A DNA stretch of 64,000 bases from Sphingomonas sp. HITSZ_GF. Its GTDB lineage: Bacteria > Pseudomonadota > Alphaproteobacteria > Sphingomonadales > Sphingomonadaceae. The stretch spans positions 186,001 through 250,000 of the forward strand of contig NZ_JARQXA010000005.1 of assembly GCF_029543155.1 (NCBI RefSeq), written 5' to 3'. Shown piece by piece: positions 1 to 6,399 of this stretch. The first letter of the stretch is position 1. Every line of letters begins with the position of its first letter. Both the position numbers and the translations under genes were made by a program. The notes beneath the pieces are model-generated. The model did no database searches. It was not told where the DNA came from and worked only from the letters and a program-made list of their open reading frames with translations.

Positions 1-16
1 CGGCTTTCGCCGGGGA
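1..16. repeat. truncated REP-like palindrome arm
   Basis: The window opens inside the right-hand arm of the repeat family whose core reads CCCGGCTTTCGCCGGGGA. The same arm is complete at 18364-18392 and 46810-46838. The partner arm should lie just outside the window. Confidence 0.55.
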
Positions 17-98
17 GCAGCTCAGCGACTACGCTTTCACTGAATGTCGATGCGCCCCAGGTCCCTCCCCTGCGGGAAGAGGAATTGGGATTCGAAGC

Positions 99-785
99 TT
101 AGTTGTTGGTGCGGAACAGCGTCTCGGCGGTGTGCTCCACCGGGGCAGCGGGCGCGTCCTCGCCGGCAGCCTCGGCCTCGCGGCTCGCAGCCTCGCGCTC
201 GGCGCGCAGCTGCTCGATCAGCGCTTCGCGATCGCCCTCGAGGCGGGTGTCGGTCGGCGCTTCGATGCCGGCGGCCTTGGCGGCCTTGGCGACGATCGCA
301 TCCAGCTCGCGCTGCGAGGTGAGGCCCAGCGTGACCGGGTCCTTCGGCACGATGTTGGCGATGTTCCAGTGGCTGCGATCGCGGATCGCGGCGATGGTGG
401 TGCGCGTGGTGCCGATCAGCTTGCCGATCGCGCCGTCCGAAATCTCGGGATGGTTGCGCAGGATCCAGGCGATGCCGTCCGGCTTGTCCTGGCGCTTCGA
501 GACCGGCGTGTAGCGCGGCCCCTTGGTGCGGCGGACCTGCTCGGGGCCCTTGAGCATCTTGAGGACGTAGTTCGGGTCCTTCTGGCCCTTCTCGATCTCG
601 TCCATCGTCAGCTCGTGCGCGCGCACCGGATCGCGACCGGTCAGCTTGGTCGCCGCGGTATCGTCGGCGATCGCCTGGACCTCGAGGATGTGCAGACCAC
701 AGAACTCGGCGATCTGGTCGAACGAGAGCGAAGTGTTGTCGACCAGCCAGGAAGCGGTCGCATGGGGCATCAGCGGCTGGGCCAC
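99..785 (-). CDS. trcR: cell cycle transcriptional regulator TrcR (DUF1013)
   Basis: This 228-aa protein is a full-length match to the alphaproteobacterial DUF1013 family, known as TrcR, a DNA-binding cell-cycle regulator. The N-terminus (MPHATASWLVDNTSLSFDQI) is typical. A helix-turn-helix-like stretch, GAIGKLIGTTRTTIAAIRD, lies near residues 118-136, and the tail is a charged Glu/Arg/Ala-rich helix. The start is GTG at 785, with GGAG seven bases upstream; the next Met is five codons in. A terminator-like hairpin at 799-829 sits in the leader just before the ribosome binding site, so expression may be attenuated. The family call is secure from motifs; the regulated genes are not visible here. 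Confidence 0.88.
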   Translation of the reverse strand: MAQPLMPHATASWLVDNTSLSFDQIAEFCGLHILEVQAIADDTAATKLTGRDPVRAHELTMDEIEKGQKDPNYVLKMLKGPEQVRRTKGPRYTPVSKRQDKPDGIAWILRNHPEISDGAIGKLIGTTRTTIAAIRDRSHWNIANIVPKDPVTLGLTSQRELDAIVAKAAKAAGIEAPTDTRLEGDREALIEQLRAEREAASREAEAAGEDAPAAPVEHTAETLFRTNN

Positions 786-798
786 TTACAGTCTCCAG

Positions 799-829
799 AA
801 ATAGAAAGGGCCGCCCATCACGGGCGGCC
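799..829 (-). terminator. terminator-like hairpin in the trcR leader
   Basis: Read on the minus strand, GGCCGCCC and GGGCGGCC form a perfect 8-bp stem with a 5-base loop, followed by CTTTCTATTT. The T-rich tract ends just before the GGAG of trcR, so the element either attenuates trcR or ends a short upstream transcript. There is no annotated minus-strand gene immediately upstream for it to terminate. Confidence 0.5.
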
Positions 830-911
830 TGTAACGGGCCCGGCTTAATGCGATGTGCGCAGAAGAGCAAGAAAAAGGGGCGGGCAGCCTCACGAAACAA
901 CCGCCCTATAC

Positions 912-937
912 GTCATCCCGGCGAAAGCCGGGATGAC
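912..937. repeat. single REP-like palindrome (GAAA loop)
   Basis: GTCATCCCGGC and its exact complement GCCGGGATGAC flank a GAAA tetraloop. This is the basic unit of the repeat pairs at 44591, 52618, 54806 and 55482. A degenerate half (GCCGGGATGACG) follows at about 968-979, as if a decayed partner. Confidence 0.75.
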
Positions 938-985
938 GGCTATTGGGCAGCGGAGGAAGATTCGGGCGCCGGGATGACGTTTACG

Positions 986-2008
986 TCACGCCGCCGCCCG
1001 CTCTCCGTGCATCGGGTGGAGCGCGTTGACGAACTGCCGCGCGCTGGCTTCCCAGGTGAAGGTGCGGCCATAGGCAGCGCAGGCCGCGCGGTCCTTGGTC
1101 AGCGCCTCGCCGATCGCCTTGGTCAGGTCGGCATCCATCGCGCCGGTCTCGGGCGTGAGCACGTCGATCGGGCCGGTGACCGGATAGCCGGCGACGGGCA
1201 CGCCGCAGGCCAGCGCCTCGATCATCACCAGGCCGAACGTGTCGGTCTTGCTGGGGAAGACGAAGACGTCTGCCGCCGCATAGGCGGAGGCGAGTTCGGC
1301 GCCGAACATCGGGCCGAGGAACTTCGCGTCAGGGAAGCGCGCTTCGAGCGAGGCGCGCGCCGGGCCGTCGCCCACCACCACCTTGGTGCCGGGATGCGTG
1401 GTCTTCAGGAACGCCTCGAGATTCTTCTCGATCGCGACGCGCCCGACATAGAGCTGCACCGGCCCGGGCAGGTCCTTCATCGCCGGATGCGGCGCGAGGC
1501 CGGGATGGAAATTGGCGAGGTCCACGCCGCGGCCCCAATGCTTCACATGGCTGAGGCCATGATCGATCAGCGACTGGCGGATCGAGGGCGTGGAAGCGAG
1601 GATCGCCTGGCTCGGCGCGTGGAACCACTTGATGTAGCGCCAGATCCACTCGGCCGGCACGCCCGAGCGCGCCGAGACATAATCGGGGAACTGGGTGTGA
1701 TAGGCGGTGGTGAACGGCATCTCGTGGCGGATGCACCAGCGTCGCGCGGCGACGCAGAGCGGCCCCTCGGTCGCCAGGTGGATCGCGGTGGGATTGAACG
1801 CCTCGAGCATCGCGCCGACGCTGGCCACCCGGGCAAGTGCGAGGCGGATCTCGGGATAGGTCGGGCACGGCAGCGAATAGAAGAGATCGGGCGAGATCAC
1901 GATGACCTTGTGCCCCTGCTTCTCCAGGACGTCGCGCACCGATTGCAGCGTGCGCACGACTCCGTTCACCTGGGGCTCCCAGGCGTCGGTCACTATGGCT
2001 ATCCGCAC
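986..2008 (-). CDS. GT4 glycosyltransferase, Agt-like (glycolipid synthesis)
   Basis: A 340-aa GT-B fold glycosyltransferase. The N-terminus RIAIVTDAWEPQVNG is the acceptor-side nucleotide-binding loop. YVGRVAIEKNLEAFL, then GDGPARASLEARFP, then FPSKTDTFGLVMIEALACG with the E-x7-E pair near the C-terminus, define retaining GT4 enzymes. The chosen GTG start at 2008 has GGAGGT seven bases upstream; a GTG at 2032 would overlap the stop of the preceding gene instead. It follows a PlcP-like phospholipase gene, and that pairing is known from phosphate-starved alphaproteobacteria, where Agt glycosylates diacylglycerol to replace phospholipids. The precise sugar product is inferred, not visible. Confidence 0.82.
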   Translation of the reverse strand: MRIAIVTDAWEPQVNGVVRTLQSVRDVLEKQGHKVIVISPDLFYSLPCPTYPEIRLALARVASVGAMLEAFNPTAIHLATEGPLCVAARRWCIRHEMPFTTAYHTQFPDYVSARSGVPAEWIWRYIKWFHAPSQAILASTPSIRQSLIDHGLSHVKHWGRGVDLANFHPGLAPHPAMKDLPGPVQLYVGRVAIEKNLEAFLKTTHPGTKVVVGDGPARASLEARFPDAKFLGPMFGAELASAYAAADVFVFPSKTDTFGLVMIEALACGVPVAGYPVTGPIDVLTPETGAMDADLTKAIGEALTKDRAACAAYGRTFTWEASARQFVNALHPMHGERAAA

Positions 2009-2028
2009 GGGTCCGACCTCCGTTGCCG

Positions 2029-2907
2029 TCACGCAGCCGCCAGTCTGACCCCGGACGCTTCGTCGCTTTCGCGCTTCGCCATCTCTTCGGCCCAATGGAG
2101 AATTTCCATCGTACCGTCGTAATGCTCCACGAGCGCGGTGCAACCCTCCACCCAATCGCCGTCATTGTAATAGGCGATACCTTCGATATCGCGCATCTCG
2201 GCGGTGTGGATATGTCCGGCGATCACGCCGTCGACTCCCCGCGCACCGGCTTCGTGCGCGACGATCTCTTCGAACTTCGAGATGAACTCGACCGCGTTCT
2301 TGACCTTGGCCTTGGCGTATTTGCTGAGCGACCAATAGGGCAGGTCGAGCAGCCGGCGCACGCGGTTCACCAGCCGGTTCAGGCCCATCATCATCTCGTA
2401 GGCGGCGTCGCCCAGGTGCGCGAGCCAGCGGTGCGACATGGTGATCGCGTCGAACTCGTCGCCGTGCAGCACGAGCAGCCGGCGGCCGTCGGCGGTGGTG
2501 TGGATCGCCTGGCGGCGGATGTGCACGCCGCCGAAGTTCAGGCCCGAGAACTGGCGGAACATCTCGTCGTGATTGCCCGGGATATAGACGATCTCGGTGC
2601 CGCGCTTGGCGCGCTTGAGCACGCGCCAGACGATGTCGTTATGCGAATCGGGCCAGTAGAAGCGCTTCTTGAGCGCCCAGCCGTCGAGGATGTCGCCGAC
2701 CAGATACATCACGTCGCTGTCGACATGGTCGAGGAAGTCGATGAGCATCTCGGCGTTGCAGCCGCGCGTGCCGAGATGGACGTCCGAGATCCAGATCGCG
2801 CGGTAGCGCTTGCGCTCGGTGATCGCCTTTTCGGGGATCGACGGAGAGGAAGCGTGAAAATCCGCGAAATGCTGTGCGTCGAACGGAAGCCTGGTGATCG
2901 TCGCCAT
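2029..2907 (-). CDS. PlcP-like metallophosphoesterase (phospholipase C / LpxH-family)
   Basis: A 292-aa calcineurin-type metallophosphoesterase. The metal-binding motifs are in order: SDVHLGTRG (about residue 41), GDILDGW, GNHDE, LHGDEFD and GHIHTAE. Annotation pipelines usually call this family UDP-2,3-diacylglucosamine hydrolase, but in rhizobia and marine alphaproteobacteria the member next to an Agt glycosyltransferase is PlcP, which cleaves phosphatidylcholine or similar lipids to diacylglycerol under phosphate limitation. The GT4 gene starts about 20 bases beyond this stop (or overlaps it, if the earlier GTG is used), so the two are one transcript. PlcP activity is inferred from context; lipid A hydrolase remains possible. 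Confidence 0.8.
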   Translation of the reverse strand: MATITRLPFDAQHFADFHASSPSIPEKAITERKRYRAIWISDVHLGTRGCNAEMLIDFLDHVDSDVMYLVGDILDGWALKKRFYWPDSHNDIVWRVLKRAKRGTEIVYIPGNHDEMFRQFSGLNFGGVHIRRQAIHTTADGRRLLVLHGDEFDAITMSHRWLAHLGDAAYEMMMGLNRLVNRVRRLLDLPYWSLSKYAKAKVKNAVEFISKFEEIVAHEAGARGVDGVIAGHIHTAEMRDIEGIAYYNDGDWVEGCTALVEHYDGTMEILHWAEEMAKRESDEASGVRLAAA

Positions 2908-2988
2908 GTTGCCCAGCCCTGCAACTGCCCTTGCCTGGCCGCGCTAAATGGCTGGGAAATATGACATTTCGAATCGTTGCCGGTTCAC

Positions 2989-3009
2989 GCAGATGTCACA
3001 GAAATCTGC
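2989..3009. promoter_or_regulatory. inverted repeat upstream of the plcP-like gene
   Basis: GCAGAT and ATCTGC form a perfect 6-bp inverted repeat around a 9-base spacer that contains TGTCAC. It lies about 80 bases before the plcP-like start. TGTCAC followed by CTGCAT weakly resembles a PhoB half-site pair, but the match is poor. Confidence 0.25.
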
Positions 3010-3070
3010 ATAATGGACCGCTTCCGCTTGAGATTGTGACTCGATGCGCCTGACGGCGCATGCGGTACCA

Positions 3071-3134
3071 GCCCGCTCCCCCACCCGGCCACCCATAGAA
3101 TACTGCCGTTGGGTGGCCGGGTGGGGGAGCGGGC
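3071..3134. repeat. REP-like inverted repeat, family D
   Basis: Two exactly complementary 25-base arms (GCCCGCTCCCCCACCCGGCC plus ACCCA) surround a 14-base loop. A diverged copy with the same flank (GGGCCGGCACC) is at 34940-35003. It could fold into a very stable hairpin between the plcP-like promoter region and the end of the glutathione transferase gene. Confidence 0.85.
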
Positions 3135-3148
3135 CGGCACCGTCCAGA

Positions 3149-3769
3149 TTACGCCGTGATCGGAATGTGCCGCGGCAGCGCCGCCACCCGATCGAGCCAG
3201 GCGCGCACCGCCGGATAGGGTGTCAGGCTGAACCCGCCTTCCTCCGCGACATGGGTATAGGCGTAAAGCGCGATGTCGGCGAGCGTCAGCCGGTCGATCA
3301 CGAACCAGTCGCGCCGTTCCAGATGCTCGTCCATCAGCGCCAGCGCCGCCGCGCCCGCTTCCTGCTTGCCCGGCAGGTTGGCGCGCTGGACGTCGCTCAG
3401 ATTCTCGAAGCCCACCCAGCCCTTCCAGAAGCGCACCGTCGCGACATTGGGCTCGTGGTTGTATTGCTCCCAGAACAGCCAGCGCAGCATGTCCGCCCGC
3501 TCGAAACGGTCATGCGGGATCAGGTCGCTGCCGTCGGCAAGGTAGAAGCAGGCGGCATTGCTCTCGGGCAGGAAATCGTCGGGGCCGATCTGCAGCACCG
3601 GGATGCGCCCGTTGGCATTGACCTGGCCGAGGAACGCCGCGGTGCGCGTCTCGCCCTTCAATATGTCATAGTTCCGGCGCTCGAGCGGGATGCCGAGATG
3701 CGCGGCAGTGAGCCGGATCTTGTAGCAATTGCCCGACGGAGCATATTCGTGAAGCACCAGCGCCGACAT
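3149..3769 (-). CDS. glutathione S-transferase family protein
   Basis: A 206-aa GST. The N-terminal thioredoxin-like domain (LVLHEYAPSGNCYKIRL) carries the usual catalytic Ser/Cys region around residues 11-15, followed by GRIPVLQI with the cis-proline and the PESNAACFYLA glutathione contact. The C-terminal half is all-helical, with the N-capping TLADIALYAYTHVAEEGG box typical of GSTs. The ATG at 3769 has GGGAGGG just upstream, so longer readings are rejected. It is monocistronic. Substrate cannot be read from sequence; detoxification or reductive conjugation in the cytoplasm is the family role. Confidence 0.85.
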   Translation of the reverse strand: MSALVLHEYAPSGNCYKIRLTAAHLGIPLERRNYDILKGETRTAAFLGQVNANGRIPVLQIGPDDFLPESNAACFYLADGSDLIPHDRFERADMLRWLFWEQYNHEPNVATVRFWKGWVGFENLSDVQRANLPGKQEAGAAALALMDEHLERRDWFVIDRLTLADIALYAYTHVAEEGGFSLTPYPAVRAWLDRVAALPRHIPITA

Positions 3770-3906
3770 ATTCCCTCCCTTTGAGGGGCGCCTTGTCCGC
3801 CGCAAGTGCTTGCCGGTCAAACAAATTGCGGCACAGGTACATAAGCACCGCTTATGATTACCAAGCCTTAATCTCCGCGTCACCCGATCGACGGACGGCC
3901 ATTCCT

Positions 3907-3934
3907 ATAAAGAACTCATAATATACGAGTTTTT
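3907..3934 (+). promoter_or_regulatory. AT-rich palindrome, probable operator/promoter
   Basis: AACTCATAATATACGAGTT is a 19-bp imperfect palindrome, with TATAAA just before it, ending about 15 bases upstream of the hemerythrin-like gene. Its AT-richness stands out locally and it overlaps where a -10 element would lie, which suits a repressor-controlled promoter. Confidence 0.4.
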
Positions 3935-3949
3935 GAAGGGAATGGAGAC

Positions 3950-4396
3950 ATGCAGGGCCTGGACCTCATCCAGCACGAGCATCAGGAGCTGGTGCGGCTT
4001 ACCGACGTGGTGATCGAGATGGCAGGCGATCCTGCATCGAGCAGCGAGCAGCTCGCAGCCGCGCGCCAGACGCTCGGCCAGACGGTCAATCGCCACATCG
4101 CCAACAAGCACAAGATCATCACCGCCGCGCTCCAGGCCAGCGCCGATCCGGCGCACCGGGCGCTCGCCTGGCGCTTCACCGAAGAGCTGATGAAGCTGCG
4201 CCAGAGCACCAGCGAGCATTATGGCGTGTGGACGATGGCGCGCATCGCCGAAGACCGGCACGGCTTCACCGTCGCGGTGCGCTACCAGCGCCGCCTGCTG
4301 CGCGCCCGCATCGCCTGGGAAGAAAGCGTGGTGTTCCCGATCGTCGCCGAGCTGGCAGCGCCGGCAGCGATGGAGCGCGCTGTCGGGATCAGATGA
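3950..4396 (+). CDS. hemerythrin-like helical protein
   Basis: A 148-aa all-helical cytoplasmic protein. HEHQEL at residues 9-14, NRHIANKH at 47-54, SEHYGVW at 89-95 and EESVVFPIVAEL near 124-135 are spaced like the metal ligands and the EExxxFP helix of hemerythrin (HHE) domains, which bind di-iron or sense oxygen or NO. The second motif lacks the usual HxxxE, so metal binding is uncertain. The gene has its own palindromic promoter region upstream and overlaps the end of the convergent next gene by 8 bases. It could equally be a non-metal four-helix regulator. Confidence 0.5.
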   Translation: MQGLDLIQHEHQELVRLTDVVIEMAGDPASSSEQLAAARQTLGQTVNRHIANKHKIITAALQASADPAHRALAWRFTEELMKLRQSTSEHYGVWTMARIAEDRHGFTVAVRYQRRLLRARIAWEESVVFPIVAELAAPAAMERAVGIR

Positions 4397-4976
4397 TCCC
4401 GTTCTCCTCGCGCCAGCGCACCACGCGGCGATGCCAGAGCCAGATCGCCAGCGCGAGCCCGGCGAGGAACAGCCAGCCCCAGAGATGCTGCCACCACGGC
4501 ACCATGCTGGTCGCCCGCAGGTCGCGGCCATTGGCCTTGTTCAGCGCGGCATGCCCCCGATCGTTGAGCGGCGCCGCGACGACTCCCCAGTCCGAGCTGA
4601 AGAACAGCACATGGCCATATTCGGGCGCGTACCAGAACGGCATCCCCAGGAAGGTCATCTCGCGCACCGAATAGCCGAGCTTGGGATCGCTCATATGGGC
4701 ATAGGACGGCACCGGCTGCTCGAGCCCCAGCTGGCTGCGCTTGATCGCGATATACAGCTCGACCTTGCTGGGCTGGCGCTGGATATGCACGCCGTAATCG
4801 TCGATCGCGGAGATCATGTCGCCGAGCTCGGGCGGCACCTTCACCGCCGCCAGCTCGTCGACGACCGGACGATCGGTCAGGAACCAATAGCGGTCGGACA
4901 ATAGCAGCGACCAGGCCAGCACGAGCGCAAGCGCGCCGACGACGAGCTTAAACGGCAGATCCTTTTTCAGATTCAT
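4389..4976 (-). CDS. hypothetical membrane-anchored protein, two TM segments
   Basis: I do not recognise this 195-aa protein. It has an N-terminal hydrophobic helix (LVVGALALVLAWSLLL, residues 11-26), a region of about 130 residues predicted to face the periplasm, and a second helix near the C-terminus (WGWLFLAGLALAIWLW) followed by a basic tail, so both termini should be cytoplasmic. The ATG has GGAGGG ten bases upstream. Its 5' end overlaps the stop of the quinone oxidoreductase gene by 29 bases, so the two are probably co-transcribed and translationally coupled. Confidence 0.65.
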   Translation of the reverse strand: MNLKKDLPFKLVVGALALVLAWSLLLSDRYWFLTDRPVVDELAAVKVPPELGDMISAIDDYGVHIQRQPSKVELYIAIKRSQLGLEQPVPSYAHMSDPKLGYSVREMTFLGMPFWYAPEYGHVLFFSSDWGVVAAPLNDRGHAALNKANGRDLRATSMVPWWQHLWGWLFLAGLALAIWLWHRRVVRWREENGII

Positions 4977-5988
4977 CGAGACCCTCCCCCAAGGTGAGGA
5001 CGATCTTACCGATATGTTCGCCCGATTCCATCCGGCGATGCGCGTCGGCCGCCCGGGCGAGCGGGAACACCGCGTCGATCACCGGCCTGAGCTTGCCCTC
5101 GGCGACGAAGGGCCACACCGTGCGGTGGATCTCGTCGGCGAGCAGGCTCTTGAACGCCACCGATCGCGGGCGAAGCGTCGATCCGGTCAGCACCAGCCGC
5201 TTGCGCATGATCTCGAAGATCGGGATCGTCGCCTGCATCCCGCCCTGCACCGCGATCGAGACGTGGCGCCCCTCCTCGGCCAGGCACTGGAGATTGCGCG
5301 GCACATAGTCGCCGCCGACCATGTCGAGCACGATGTTGACGCCCTTGCCGCCGGTGATCTCCTTCACCCGGGCGACGAAATCCTCGCGCTTGTAGTTGAT
5401 CGCGTGATCGGCGCCGATCTTCCGCGCCGCTTCGCACTTGTCGTCCGATCCGGCGGTGACGATGATCGTCAGGCCGAACAGGTTGGCGAGGTGGATCGCC
5501 ATGGTGCCGATCCCCGAGGTGCCGCCATGGACGAGGATCCACTCGCCTTCCATCGCATAGGCGCGCTCGAACACGTTGCTCCACACGGTGAACAGCGTCT
5601 CGGGGATCGCCGCCGCCTCGACCATCGAGAGCGCCGGCGGCACTGCCAGGCACTGGCCATAGGGCGCCACCGCATATTCGGCATAGGCGCCGCCCGCGAC
5701 CAACGCGCAGACCGGCTGGCCGATCAGCTCGCGCGGCACCTCCTCGCCCACCGCGACGATCTTGCCGGCGATCTCCATGCCCAGGATCGAAGGCGCACCG
5801 GGCGGCGGCGGATACTGCCCCTTGCGCTGCATCACCTCGGGCCGGTTCACGCCCGCGGCGGCAACCTTGACCAGCACGTCTCCCGGCCCGGGCTGCGGCA
5901 CCGGCCGCGATACCGGCACCAGCACCTCGGGCCCACCGGGCGCTTCGGGATCGATTGCCAGCATCGTTTCCGGAAGACCCATGGCCAT
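4948..5988 (-). CDS. NAD(P)H-quinone oxidoreductase, zinc-free MDR family
   Basis: A 346-aa medium-chain reductase of the quinone oxidoreductase/PIG3 type. It has the GroES-like N-domain (AAAGVNRPEVMQRKGQYPPP) and the Rossmann cofactor motif HGGTSGIGTMAIHLA near the middle. It ends with the family's LARAADAHRRMESGEHIGK segment. The structural zinc cysteines of alcohol dehydrogenases are absent. The start is ATG at 5988, with a second in-frame ATG two codons later; neither has a strong ribosome site. A minus-strand promoter (TTGACC, 17 bases, AATAAG) lies at 6020-6048. It reduces quinones or enones with NADPH in the cytoplasm; the natural substrate is unknown. Confidence 0.85.
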   Translation of the reverse strand: MAMGLPETMLAIDPEAPGGPEVLVPVSRPVPQPGPGDVLVKVAAAGVNRPEVMQRKGQYPPPPGAPSILGMEIAGKIVAVGEEVPRELIGQPVCALVAGGAYAEYAVAPYGQCLAVPPALSMVEAAAIPETLFTVWSNVFERAYAMEGEWILVHGGTSGIGTMAIHLANLFGLTIIVTAGSDDKCEAARKIGADHAINYKREDFVARVKEITGGKGVNIVLDMVGGDYVPRNLQCLAEEGRHVSIAVQGGMQATIPIFEIMRKRLVLTGSTLRPRSVAFKSLLADEIHRTVWPFVAEGKLRPVIDAVFPLARAADAHRRMESGEHIGKIVLTLGEGLDESEKGSAV

Positions 5989-6019
5989 GATCGCTTTCGA
6001 ACTCAGTAGAACTCCGGGT

Positions 6020-6052
6020 CTTATTGACATCGGGCCTGCCAGGGTCAACGCT
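6020..6052. promoter_or_regulatory. overlapping divergent promoters
   Basis: On the plus strand TTGACA at 6024-6029 is followed after 17 bases by AACGCT, placing the transcript start at or one base before the DUF1192 ATG. On the minus strand TTGACC (6048-6043) and AATAAG (6025-6020), also 17 bases apart, face the quinone oxidoreductase. The two promoters overlap, so they should compete. Confidence 0.45.
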
Positions 6053-6058
6053 GCCCCC

Positions 6059-6256
6059 ATGGACGCCGACGAAAATCTTCCGCGTCGCAAGGACGACCTC
6101 GTCGCCCAGCTGGCGAAACAGGACCTCGACCCGCTTTCGGTAGAGGAGCTGCAAGAGCGAATCGCGCTGCTTCAATCCGAAATCGAGCGAAGTCGGAGTA
6201 AAATTTCATTCGCCATTAATCACCGCGCAAGCGCGGACGCTCTATTTAGGAAATGA
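6059..6256 (+). CDS. DUF1192 family protein
   Basis: A 65-aa soluble protein matching the small alphaproteobacterial DUF1192 family: an acidic N-terminus (MDADENLPRRKDDLVAQL), the conserved LDPLSVEELQERIALLQSEI helix, and a short tail with a conserved Lys. Function is unknown. The ATG has no Shine-Dalgarno, and a consensus-like TTGACA lies 35 bases upstream, which suggests a leaderless message. It is followed by clpA after a structured gap, and has no other partner. Confidence 0.8.
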   Translation: MDADENLPRRKDDLVAQLAKQDLDPLSVEELQERIALLQSEIERSRSKISFAINHRASADALFRK

Positions 6257-6264
6257 GCGTGACG

Positions 6265-6354
6265 GCACCGGAGATGGGGCCCAAGCCCATACAAAACTCC
6301 GGTGCGGGGCCGCTGCGCTTGATGCGAGGCCCGACGATCCCGACATTAGGGATC
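6265..6354 (+). promoter_or_regulatory. structured leader upstream of clpA
   Basis: Two hairpins lie in the 143-base gap before clpA. GCACCGGAG (6265-6273) pairs with CTCCGGTGC (6297-6305) around an inner ATGGG/CCCAT stem. GATCCC (6336-6341) pairs exactly with GGGATC (6349-6354). No U-tract follows either, so they look like RNA leader structure rather than terminators. I cannot match them to a known riboswitch or thermometer. Confidence 0.4.
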
Positions 6355-6399
6355 AAGAGGGTCGTGTATCCCTTTCCGGCCCACAGGAGTTGTACCTGA

